A DNA stretch of 64,000 nucleotides from JAKFDK01 sp036676195 (GTDB taxonomy: Bacteria; Bacillota; Sulfobacillia; Symbiobacteriales; ZC4RG38): the NCBI GenBank assembly GCA_036676195.1, contig JAKFDK010000121.1, forward strand, positions 24,285 through 88,284, written 5' to 3'. The notes below the pieces were generated by a model. It made no database searches and had not been told where the DNA came from. It saw only the letters and a program-made list of their open reading frames with translations. Both the position numbers and the translations under genes were made by a program. This document shows, piece by piece, positions 48,583 through 56,419 of the stretch; within the stretch, counting starts at the first letter, position 1, and every line of letters begins with the position of its first letter.

Positions 48583-48723
48583 TAACTGGTAGAGATCGAC
48601 AAGATCAACAATTTCGTGCTAATGAAAGTAATCCTGCGGAACAGACCGTTGGCAGCCGGGCGACCCGGGAGACTCGGGTAACGGGGTGGCCAAATCCTGG
48701 AGCGGATTGCAGGAGGTGGCATA

Positions 48724-49158
48724 ATGCCCTTGTTTCCCCGACAAATTTCCGTCCTGCAGCGTGGGTTGGAAGCCGGAAGCTTACGGCAGGCCGCGCTGGC
48801 CCACAATCTGGCCAACGTGAACACGCCTGACTACAAAGCTCAGGTTGTTTTGTTTGAAGACATCCTTAAACAGGTCCTCGAAGGCGGGACCAGTACCAAC
48901 AAATCCTGGTTGCCCATGGCGACGACCCACGGAACGCACATACAATCCGGACCTCCACCGATCGCTGGTCCGGAAGATGTACGCCCACAGGTACACCGGG
49001 ACGAGACGCGCTCGGCCCGACCGGATGGCAACAACGTGGATGTAGAGTCTGAGATGGCCAGGGTAGCAGGTGTGCAGATCTGGTATGGTGGACTCAGCCG
49101 TCAACTGAGCGACGAGTTCACTCGGTTGCGGCTGGCCATTACGGAAGGGAGGCGTTAG
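48724..49158 (+). CDS. flgB: Flagellar basal-body rod protein FlgB
   Basis: FlgB is the proximal rod protein. The 144-residue protein has the N-terminal rod motif (ALAHNLANVNTPDYKA) and a C-terminal helix of the rod family. A middle Pro/Thr/Arg-rich part is flexible. The ATG follows GGAGGTGGC. It begins the long flagellar operon that runs past the right edge. Confidence 0.95.
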   Translation: MPLFPRQISVLQRGLEAGSLRQAALAHNLANVNTPDYKAQVVLFEDILKQVLEGGTSTNKSWLPMATTHGTHIQSGPPPIAGPEDVRPQVHRDETRSARPDGNNVDVESEMARVAGVQIWYGGLSRQLSDEFTRLRLAITEGRR

Positions 49159-49162
49159 GTAG

Positions 49163-49666
49163 GTGGCCATTGGATGGTTTCGGGCGCTTGAAATCAGCGC
49201 CAGCGGCCTGACGGCCGAGCGGATGCGTATGGACGTCATTTCCAACAACATCGCCAACGCGCAGACCACCCGTAGTCCCGAGGGTGGGCCCTACCGCCGG
49301 CGGGTTACCGAGATGAGTGCACGTGGGGAAGCCCAGGGGGCTGATTTTAGCAACCTGTTTTCCCGGGCCCTGCAGGCTGCCGGAGTGCCGGCGGAGTTTG
49401 TAGGTGAGGCAGCAGGGCTGCCAGATGTTGCCGTCGGGTCGGGCGTGCGGGTGACAGGAGTGATCAGCGACAAGCGGCCGCTGATCCTCAAGTACGACCC
49501 GTCGCACCCGGACGCCAACGCGGATGGTTATGTTGAAATGCCGAATGTGGATCCGGTTACGGAAATGGTGGATCTCATCAGCGCGTCCCGGGCTTACGAG
49601 GCCAACGTGACAGCCCTGAATGCGGCCAAGAACATGGCCATGCGGGCACTGGAAATCGGGAGGTAG
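49163..49666 (+). CDS. flgC: Flagellar basal-body rod protein FlgC
   Basis: FlgC is a proximal rod subunit. The 167-residue protein has ISASGLTAERMRMDVISNNIANAQTTRS near the start (the rod and hook signature) and the C-terminal VTEMVDLISASRAYEANVTALNAAK. The GTG at 49163 follows GGGAGGCG. It follows flgB by 4 nt. Confidence 0.95.
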   Translation: MAIGWFRALEISASGLTAERMRMDVISNNIANAQTTRSPEGGPYRRRVTEMSARGEAQGADFSNLFSRALQAAGVPAEFVGEAAGLPDVAVGSGVRVTGVISDKRPLILKYDPSHPDANADGYVEMPNVDPVTEMVDLISASRAYEANVTALNAAKNMAMRALEIGR

Positions 49667-49673
49667 TAGATGA

Positions 49674-49982
49674 ATGCCGCCTATTACGCTATCTGGTGTG
49701 CCAGCCAACCAGAGACTGTCAACGCCTGCGGTCAGGCCGGTTGAGGCCACACCCAAGGGTGAAATGTCCTTTGGTGATTACCTGTCACAGGCTTTGAACC
49801 AGGTGGAGGCTGTCCAGAAAGAGGCAGCCCACCAGGGTGCGCTGCTCGCCTCCGGTCAGGTACAGGATCTCTCGCAGGTCATGATTGCTTCGGAGAAGGC
49901 CACACTCTCCCTGCAATTAGCCATACAAGTGCGGAATAAGGTGTTGGAGGCCTATCAAGAAATCATGCGGATGCCAGTCTAA
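49674..49982 (+). CDS. fliE: Flagellar hook-basal body protein FliE
   Basis: FliE joins the MS ring to the rod. The 102-residue protein has the family core MSFGDYLSQALNQVEAVQKEA and the C-terminal VMIASEKATLSLQLAIQVRNKVLEAYQEIMRM. The ATG at 49674 follows GGGAGG of the flgC end. Confidence 0.94.
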   Translation: MPPITLSGVPANQRLSTPAVRPVEATPKGEMSFGDYLSQALNQVEAVQKEAAHQGALLASGQVQDLSQVMIASEKATLSLQLAIQVRNKVLEAYQEIMRMPV

Positions 49983-50021
49983 TGTGGCATTACTTAATAC
50001 CTCCGAACCGGTGAGAAGAAG

Positions 50022-51728
50022 ATGAAACGGTTTCTTGACAGCCTTCAGCGCGCGTTCCAACAGGCCGGGGAATTGTGGGAAAAAGTGCCGACTGCAGTGA
50101 AGTGGTCACTGTTAGGCGGTGCCATTTTCATCCCGTTATACTTTGCGCTGGTGTCTCCGCTTGGGACCAAGTCCGAAGTAAATTTGGTGCCACTACCCGG
50201 CCAACCATTCACGTCCACAGATGCCAACGCGGTGGTTGCCAAGCTGAATGAACAGAACGTAGCCTACAAATTAGGTGGACCAGACGGTTCGACAATATTG
50301 GTTGCGCCGGCCGACCAGATGAAGGCCCGGATGGCAGTTGCTCAGGCCGGGGTGCCTCAGCAACCAGCGGGCTTTGAACTGTTTGACCGGAACAATATGA
50401 CCCAAACGGACTTTGATCGGAAGGTTCAGTTGCTCCGGGCTCTGCAGGGTGAACTCAGTCGCGTCATCGGTGGACTGGCGGGGATCAAGTCCGCTGCCGT
50501 TCAGTTATCGATTCCGGAAAAGTCGGTATTCATTCGCGAGCAGAAGCCAGTCAAGGCGGCGGTAATGGTTGAGCCGCGCCCGGGAGTGGAACTGTCTGCG
50601 AAGGAAGTCGAAGGCGTCGTGCGGTTTGTAGCCGCTTCGGTGCCGGAACTGGATCCCGACCAAGTAACGGTCATTGACAACACCGGACGGATGCTGGCGC
50701 AGGGGTTGGCCAGGCTGCTGGGCGGGCAACAGCAACTCACCGAGGCCAGCGACCAGCTCAAGCAGCAACTCGCTTATCAAAAAAACCTTGAAAGTGGCTT
50801 GCAGGGCATGCTGGACCGGGCCTTTGGCGCCGGTAATGCCAGCGTGATGGTCAATGTCAGGCTCTCGTTTGAATCCAGGCAGGAAGAGCGGACTACCTTC
50901 ACTGGCCCGGGTGCAGACGGCAAGGGTCTGGCCCGGTCGGAGCAGGTCTCGGAAAAAACCTTTGAGGGCCAGGGGCAAGGGGCTGATGCCAATACCCCGA
51001 GCCCGCCGATTTACCAGGGGGCACCCGGCGCGGCGGGGGGGGGCCAGTCCAGTTTTGGCGAGAAAAGCCGCACCACCAATTACGAAATAGACCAGACCAA
51101 GGTTGTGCAGGTCACTCCGCCCGGCAGTGTGGTCGGCATTAGCGTGGGTGTGTTCCTGAACCAGCAGATTTTACAGGGCACCAACGTCGCGCAGATTCAG
51201 GAGACGGTGGCCAAAGCGGCCGGGGCAAAACCGGAAGATGTGACGGTGGCGCCACTGGTATTTAGCAATGAACTGGTCAACCTCTTCAAACCGGAGGAGA
51301 AAGAACCGGCCACTGCCCAGCCTGCCGTGAACTGGCAATATGTGGCCATTGGGCTGGCTGGCCTGGCGGTGGTGTTACTGGTATTGGCCGCTGTCTCGTG
51401 GCGCCGCCGGATGCAACCTGGACTGGAGCCGATTGCGGCCATGGCAGGCACGGCGATGGATCTGGAGCAACTGGCGGCGGCCCAGGAAGAGGGAGTGTCT
51501 ACCAGTGGTATGAAGGCTGAAGCGGCGGCGGAGGTCGTCGAGCCGCCGATGCCGCTTGTGACTGAGCAGGACCTGATGCGGGCATTAGGGCAGGAGTTCA
51601 AGCAACCCGCACAACTCGACCCGGTACGGGAGAAGCTGCGGGAGGAAATTGGCAAGCTCATTCACCACAATCCGGACGTGGTGGTTCAGTTGGTCAAGGC
51701 ATGGATCGGCGAGGATTCTGACGAGTAG
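50022..51728 (+). CDS. fliF: Flagellar MS-ring protein FliF
   Basis: FliF forms the MS ring that anchors the flagellum and houses the export gate. The 568-residue protein has an N-terminal membrane helix (about 25-47), a large periplasmic YscJ/FliF domain (LVPLPGQPFTSTDANAVV; VQLSIPEKSVFIREQ) and a second membrane helix near 440-460. The C-terminal tail ends RALGQEFKQPAQLDPVREKL and binds FliG. The ATG follows GAGAAGAAG. Confidence 0.96.
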   Translation: MKRFLDSLQRAFQQAGELWEKVPTAVKWSLLGGAIFIPLYFALVSPLGTKSEVNLVPLPGQPFTSTDANAVVAKLNEQNVAYKLGGPDGSTILVAPADQMKARMAVAQAGVPQQPAGFELFDRNNMTQTDFDRKVQLLRALQGELSRVIGGLAGIKSAAVQLSIPEKSVFIREQKPVKAAVMVEPRPGVELSAKEVEGVVRFVAASVPELDPDQVTVIDNTGRMLAQGLARLLGGQQQLTEASDQLKQQLAYQKNLESGLQGMLDRAFGAGNASVMVNVRLSFESRQEERTTFTGPGADGKGLARSEQVSEKTFEGQGQGADANTPSPPIYQGAPGAAGGGQSSFGEKSRTTNYEIDQTKVVQVTPPGSVVGISVGVFLNQQILQGTNVAQIQETVAKAAGAKPEDVTVAPLVFSNELVNLFKPEEKEPATAQPAVNWQYVAIGLAGLAVVLLVLAAVSWRRRMQPGLEPIAAMAGTAMDLEQLAAAQEEGVSTSGMKAEAAAEVVEPPMPLVTEQDLMRALGQEFKQPAQLDPVREKLREEIGKLIHHNPDVVVQLVKAWIGEDSDE

Positions 51729-51746
51729 CAGAAGGGTGGACATGGC

Positions 51747-52760
51747 GTGGCCACCAGGGACATGATGACTGGCACGGAGAAAGCGGCCCTGCTCTTGATT
51801 GGACTTGGCCCAGAGATGGCTTCGCGGATCTTGCAGCGGATGACGCAGGCAGAAGTGGAAAGAGTATCGCTGGAAATTGCCAATCACCGCTCGGTGCCGT
51901 TTGAGGACCGGGACAAGATCATGGCGGAGTTCTATCAACTGGTGATGGCTCAGCAGTATATCGCGGTGGGCGGCATTGAGTACGCCCGCGAGGTGCTGGA
52001 AAAGGCACTGGGCACCGGGAAGGCCACTGAGATTTTGCAGCGGCTGACGGCTGCCTTGCAGGTGAGGCCCTTTGACTTTGTGCGCAAGGCCGACCCGGCG
52101 CAACTCCTGTCGTACCTGCAAAATGAGCACCCCCAGACCATCGCTCTGATCCTGGCTTATTTGCACCCGGACCAGGCGTCCGTCGTTCTCGGGTCGCTGC
52201 CGCCGGATCGGCAGTCGGATGTGGCCCGACGCATCGCCATTATGGATCGCACCTCGCCCGACGTACTCAAAGAGGTGGAGCGGGTACTTGAGCGAAAGCT
52301 CAGCGCCCTGGTCAACCAGGACTACACGGCGGCCGGCGGTGTGGAAGCGGTGGTGGAAATCCTTAACCGGGTGGACCGTTCGACGGAAAAGAGCATCATG
52401 GAATCGATGGCCATGCAGGACCCGGCGCTGGCCGAAGATATCAAGAAGCGGATGTTTCTCTTTGAGGACATTGTTAACATGGATAACCGCTCGATCCAGC
52501 GTGTCCTGCGCGAGGTGGATATGTCCAGGGATCTGCCTCTGGCGCTGAAGATGTCCAGCGATGAAGTCAAAAAGAAGATCATGAGCAACATCTCCAAGCG
52601 CGCGGCGGAAAACCTGAAGGAGAACCTGGACTTCCTGGGGCCGGTCCGCTTGCGGGACGTCGAAGAGGCTCAGGCCAAGATTGTCAATGTCATCCGTCGC
52701 CTGGAAGAGGAAGGCGAAATCATCATCAGTCGCGGCGGGGGGGACGACATCGTTGTATAA
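51747..52760 (+). CDS. fliG: Flagellar motor switch protein FliG
   Basis: FliG is the rotor component that meets the stator. The 337-residue protein has the N-terminal FliF-binding part, the middle EHPQTIALILAYL helix with the EHPQ motif, and the C-terminal torque domain with charged residues (VDMSRDLPLALKMSSDEVKKKIMSN). The GTG is 7 nt after AAGGGTGG. Its end overlaps fliH by 8 nt. Confidence 0.96.
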   Translation: MATRDMMTGTEKAALLLIGLGPEMASRILQRMTQAEVERVSLEIANHRSVPFEDRDKIMAEFYQLVMAQQYIAVGGIEYAREVLEKALGTGKATEILQRLTAALQVRPFDFVRKADPAQLLSYLQNEHPQTIALILAYLHPDQASVVLGSLPPDRQSDVARRIAIMDRTSPDVLKEVERVLERKLSALVNQDYTAAGGVEAVVEILNRVDRSTEKSIMESMAMQDPALAEDIKKRMFLFEDIVNMDNRSIQRVLREVDMSRDLPLALKMSSDEVKKKIMSNISKRAAENLKENLDFLGPVRLRDVEEAQAKIVNVIRRLEEEGEIIISRGGGDDIVV

Positions 52761-53691
52761 CGAGGGGCGGCGCGTCATCAAGGCCCACCTGGCCGTGGCC
52801 GCGCCCGCGCTCGGGTCGGTTGAACCCGGTCTGGTAGATCGTGGTTTTGTCCTTCCGTTGCCAGGCGAGGAATGTGCAGCGGCACAGGGAGCACTGGACG
52901 CATCGCAGGTAGCAGCCGCGCTGGTCGAAAAACGGGAACGTCCGCATCAGGCGAGCGGTCTGGTGGCCAATGTGACCCTTGAAGAGGCCCGTCGGCGGGC
53001 GGAGGCCCTGGAGAACCGGGCCCGCCTGCTGCTGCTGGAGGCGGAGGAGGCTGGCCACGCCCGGCTGGCGGAAAGCGAACAACGGGCCAGGGAAATCGTC
53101 CGGCAGGCCGAAGCTGAAGTCGAGGCGCTCCACCGGCAGGTGCGCGAGGCGGCCGCTGCCGAGGGGCGTAGCGCCGGCTACCGGGAGGGCGTGCAGGCGG
53201 GCCGGGAGGAAGCGGAGGCCCTGCTCCAGCAAGCGCATATGGATGCACAAAACAGGCTGGACCAGGCCCGGCAGGAGGCCGAAGAGGTCGTCTGCCAGGC
53301 CGATCAGGAGCGGAATCAGACCATTGCCGCACTGGAACCCGAACTGGTGCGTCTGGCGCTTGACATTGCCCGTCAGATCGTGCGCAGTGAACTGTCGCTG
53401 CGGCCAGAGGCCATCGTGGGCATGGTGGCGGCGGGGCTGAGCAAGTTGCGCGGCGAGGAACACATGCGGGTTCGCATCCACCCAGAAGACCTGGCCATAC
53501 TCCAGGAGCGGCGAGCCGACTTGCTGGTGGCCGCCGGGAGCAGTGATTTGGAATTTGTGAGTGATCCTGGGTTCAGCCGGGGGGGGTTCGTTTTACATAC
53601 CGAGCAAGGAATCATTGACGGACGGCTGGAGGCCCAATTCAGTGAGGCGGCCGCAGCACTGGATCCGGTGGAACTGGGAAAAGGGGTTTAG
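52753..53691 (+). CDS. fliH: Flagellar export assembly protein FliH
   Basis: FliH regulates the export ATPase FliI. The 312-residue protein begins YNEGRRVIKAHLAV, has a long Glu/Ala/Arg-rich coiled coil at about 75-200 and a C-terminal FliH/V-ATPase E-like domain (LALDIARQIVRSELSLRPEAIV; VRIHPEDLAIL). I choose the TTG at 52753, inside the end of fliG, with a purine-rich GGGGGGGAC before it. The frame is open further upstream, but that would overlap fliG deeply. Confidence 0.85.
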   Translation: MYNEGRRVIKAHLAVAAPALGSVEPGLVDRGFVLPLPGEECAAAQGALDASQVAAALVEKRERPHQASGLVANVTLEEARRRAEALENRARLLLLEAEEAGHARLAESEQRAREIVRQAEAEVEALHRQVREAAAAEGRSAGYREGVQAGREEAEALLQQAHMDAQNRLDQARQEAEEVVCQADQERNQTIAALEPELVRLALDIARQIVRSELSLRPEAIVGMVAAGLSKLRGEEHMRVRIHPEDLAILQERRADLLVAAGSSDLEFVSDPGFSRGGFVLHTEQGIIDGRLEAQFSEAAAALDPVELGKGV

Positions 53692-53694
53692 GGC

Positions 53695-55029
53695 ATGAAT
53701 TTGCTGGAGCGTGCACAACGCCGCCTGGCTGCCCTGGACCCCTTACCTCTGGTCGGGCAGGTGATTGGCGTTACCGGTCTGATTGTACAGGCCCGCGGTC
53801 CCAAAAGCAGTGTAGGTGACGTGTGCTGGCTGTCCCCGTGCGGCCCCGCGCCTCGTTTTCCCGCCGGTCGGGCCGGTGGCCTGTGGGCCGAAGTAGTGGG
53901 CTTTGCGGAGCGGCAGGTGCTGCTGATGCCGCTCGGGGACCCCGGAGGCCTCGCGCCTGGGTGGGAGGTACGGTCTCTGGGGCGGGCGCTGCCGGTGGGC
54001 GTGGGCCCCGGCCTGCTCGGCCGGGTAATGGACGGGCTGGGGTACCCGATGGACGGCCTGGGTGCCCTGGAGACGGAGGCGGAGTACCCGGTGATAGCTG
54101 CGCCGCCCGGTCCGCTGGAGCGCCGCCGGATCACAGATGCGCTGCCGGTCGGCGTGCGGGCCATTGACGGCCTGCTCACTACCGGACGCGGGCAGCGGAT
54201 TGGGATTTTCGCCGGGTCCGGCGTGGGTAAGTCCACCCTGCTGGGGATGATGGCCCGGGGCACGACGGCGGACGTCAACGTGATTGCCCTGGTGGGTGAG
54301 CGTGGCCGTGAGGTGCGGGAGTTCATTGAGGAGGATCTGGGACCCGAGGGCCTGCGCCGGTCTGTGGTGGTAGTAGCCACATCGGACCAGCCGGCCCTGG
54401 TGCGGATCAAGGCGTCACTGCTGGCGACGGCTGTCGCCGAGTACTTCCGCGATCAGGGGTTGGACGTGCTACTGATGATGGATTCGGTGACCAGGTTGTG
54501 CATGGCGCAACGTGAGGTAGGGCTTGCGGTAGGGGAACCACCGACCTCGCGGGGGTACACGCCATCGGTGTTCTCCCTGCTGCCGCGGGTCCTGGAACGG
54601 GCTGGCACAGGGGTGCGGGGCAGCATCACCGGTTTTTATACAGTCCTGGTCGACGGCGATGACCTGACTGAACCCATTGCGGATGCAGTCCGGGGTATTT
54701 TGGACGGGCACATCGTGTTAAGTCGGAAGATCGCTGCACTTAACCAGTATCCGGCCATTGATATACTGGGCTCGGTCAGCCGGGTTATGAATCAGATTGC
54801 CGGCGAAGTACATCGCCGCATGGCGTCCCGCTTTCGAACGTTGCTGGCGACCTACCGCGAGGCTGAGGATCTGATTGCCATTGGCGCCTATCAACAAGGC
54901 AGCAATGCCAATATTGACGCTGCCGTTGAACGGTTGCCGGCCATGCTGGAGTTCCTGAATCAGGGGCACCGGGAAACCAGCAGCTTTGACCAGGCGGTTT
55001 CCCAACTCACTGGGCTGGTCCCGCGCTAA
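53695..55029 (+). CDS. fliI: Flagellum-specific ATPase FliI
   Basis: FliI powers or assists the type III export of flagellar subunits. The 444-residue protein has Walker A GSGVGKST (Lys179), ALVGERGREV and LLMMDSVTRLCMAQREVGLA (Walker B), and the PPTSRGYTPSVFSLLPRVLERAG segment. It closely resembles F1-ATPase beta. The ATG at 53695 starts 3 nt after the fliH stop. No export-specific loss is seen. Confidence 0.96.
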   Translation: MNLLERAQRRLAALDPLPLVGQVIGVTGLIVQARGPKSSVGDVCWLSPCGPAPRFPAGRAGGLWAEVVGFAERQVLLMPLGDPGGLAPGWEVRSLGRALPVGVGPGLLGRVMDGLGYPMDGLGALETEAEYPVIAAPPGPLERRRITDALPVGVRAIDGLLTTGRGQRIGIFAGSGVGKSTLLGMMARGTTADVNVIALVGERGREVREFIEEDLGPEGLRRSVVVVATSDQPALVRIKASLLATAVAEYFRDQGLDVLLMMDSVTRLCMAQREVGLAVGEPPTSRGYTPSVFSLLPRVLERAGTGVRGSITGFYTVLVDGDDLTEPIADAVRGILDGHIVLSRKIAALNQYPAIDILGSVSRVMNQIAGEVHRRMASRFRTLLATYREAEDLIAIGAYQQGSNANIDAAVERLPAMLEFLNQGHRETSSFDQAVSQLTGLVPR

Positions 55030-55116
55030 ACCGTGTAACGGCGGCGTGATTTGCCCTTAAGAATCGCCGTCGCCGCATCGATATGTTTATTAGTGGGCCC
55101 AAAGGCGGTGGACTCC

Positions 55117-55566
55117 ATGGCTCCGTTTCGGTTTCGGCTCGACCGTGTGCTGAAACTGCGCCACCAGGAGGTAGACGCGGCCCGGCGGGTCCTGGGCGCA
55201 GCCCTGGCTGTGCAGGAGGAAGCCGCCCGGGCTTTGGCGGCGGTCACCGGGCAGATCGAGGTCCGAATGGCCGTAGCAGCGGCCCAGGAGGCCCGGGGGA
55301 TGACGGCGGCGGAGTTCGCCACTTCCCGCAGGCATATTACTTTCCTCCAGCGCCAGGCTGAACGGGCAGAGCAGGAATTGGCGGCTGCCCAGGCGGAGAC
55401 GGCCCGGTGCCGCCAGGTTCTGGTGGAGACCCGCAGCCGGGAAAAGGTACTGGATAAGCTCAGGGAGCGGCGGCTGGCCCAGCACGGGGAAGAGACAGCC
55501 CGCGTCCACCAGGGGTTTTTGGATGAACTGGCTGTGCAATCCCGACGGCAAAGGATCAACCAATAA
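55117..55566 (+). CDS. fliJ: Flagellar export chaperone FliJ
   Basis: FliJ is a coiled-coil stalk-like protein of the export apparatus. The 149-residue protein begins MAPFRFRLDRVLKLRHQEVD, which is the FliJ N-terminus. It is helical and rich in Ala, Glu and Arg throughout. I use the ATG at 55117, near GGCGGTGG; a longer form adds residues unlike FliJ. It lies in the usual fliI-fliJ order. Confidence 0.88.
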   Translation: MAPFRFRLDRVLKLRHQEVDAARRVLGAALAVQEEAARALAAVTGQIEVRMAVAAAQEARGMTAAEFATSRRHITFLQRQAERAEQELAAAQAETARCRQVLVETRSREKVLDKLRERRLAQHGEETARVHQGFLDELAVQSRRQRINQ

Positions 55567-55582
55567 GGAGGTAGCCCGACGG

Positions 55583-56347
55583 ATGCCCGCACAGATCCAG
55601 CCCAAACCCGAAGTCGCCGGCCGCTCTCCGGCGCCCCGTGCTCAGGTTACTCAGGCGCAGGCGGGCGGCAAACGCTCCCGGTGGTTCGTAGGACTGCTGC
55701 TGACTCTGGCCGTGGGGGCCGGGGGGTACATGGGTGTCCGGTATCGTACCGCGATCCGTACGGCGGTGGCACGGGCCATTTACCAAATTCCCGGCACTGA
55801 CCAGGCGGCCTGGTTGCCGAAGCTGCTCGGACCGCCGCCTGCGGCGGAATCAACTGTGGCCGAGTCACCTGTGGCGGCGTCACCTGCGGCGGGGGAGGGC
55901 GAAGCAGGGCTGGTTGCGGGCACGCCGACCGCTGCCGCGACCGATCCCGAACTCACCGAGCGGGAACAAAAGTTGCAGGAGGCCGAGGCAGACCTGGCCC
56001 GACGCCAGGAACTGCTGACCAAGGCCGAGGCAGACCTGAAAGCCCGCGAGACTGCACTGGCCGCCCGTGAGAGCCAAATGAAGCAGCGGGAGCAAGCTCT
56101 GAACACCGAACTGGCGGCGGTCACCCGCCAGAAGAGTGAAGCCGAGGCGAGGGCGGCGGCTGAGGCCAGGGTGCTGGAGATTTATCGGACCATGAACACC
56201 CGCCAGGCCGGCCAGGCCATGGGCGTGATGAGCGATGACGAGGTTCTGCGCATTCTGGGTCAACTGGACGCCGAGCTGGTAGCGAAAATTTTGGGTCAGA
56301 TGGACCCGTACCGGGCGGCCCGGTTGACTCAACAGATGCTGCCATAA
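55583..56347 (+). CDS. MotE-like flagellar protein (YlxF)
   Basis: The 254-residue protein has a short basic N-terminus and one membrane helix (WFVGLLLTLAVGAGGYM). A Pro/Ala/Thr linker is followed by a coiled coil from about 115 to 205. The C-terminal helical domain (MSDDEVLRILGQLDAELVAKIL) resembles the MgtE N-domain. This fits the YlxF/MotE group between fliJ and fliK, which act as chaperones of the stator in some species. The ATG follows AATAAGGAGGTAGC. Confidence 0.85.
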   Translation: MPAQIQPKPEVAGRSPAPRAQVTQAQAGGKRSRWFVGLLLTLAVGAGGYMGVRYRTAIRTAVARAIYQIPGTDQAAWLPKLLGPPPAAESTVAESPVAASPAAGEGEAGLVAGTPTAAATDPELTEREQKLQEAEADLARRQELLTKAEADLKARETALAARESQMKQREQALNTELAAVTRQKSEAEARAAAEARVLEIYRTMNTRQAGQAMGVMSDDEVLRILGQLDAELVAKILGQMDPYRAARLTQQMLP

Positions 56348-56419
56348 AACGGAAAACGTGACCGGTGCCGGTAACACGTTGCCCACCGACAGACACCGTG
56401 AAAGGAGGTGACAAGGAGT

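Larger units (their letters stand above)
48394..48723. other. 330-bp gene-free region between codY and flgB
   Basis: It holds the codY terminator, a sigma-H-like sequence at 48553, a 7-bp hairpin (ACCCGGG/CTCGGGT) near 48673 and the flgB ribosome site. I find no good sigma-A or sigma-D promoter and no credible gene, though the flagellar operon must be transcribed from near here unless codY read-through serves it. Confidence 0.6.

Noticed and set aside
48400..48585. 61-residue frame in the codY-flgB gap
   Set aside because: Its first part is the codY terminator hairpin and no ribosome site precedes the ATG.
48640..48700. Possible cyclic-di-GMP riboswitch before flgB
   Set aside because: The G+C hairpin is present, but none of the conserved GEMM-I or GEMM-II core sequences can be found.
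56408..56419. GTG at 56408 as the fliK start
   Set aside because: It lies within the AAAGGAGGTGA ribosome site itself; the TTG at 56420 has proper spacing.
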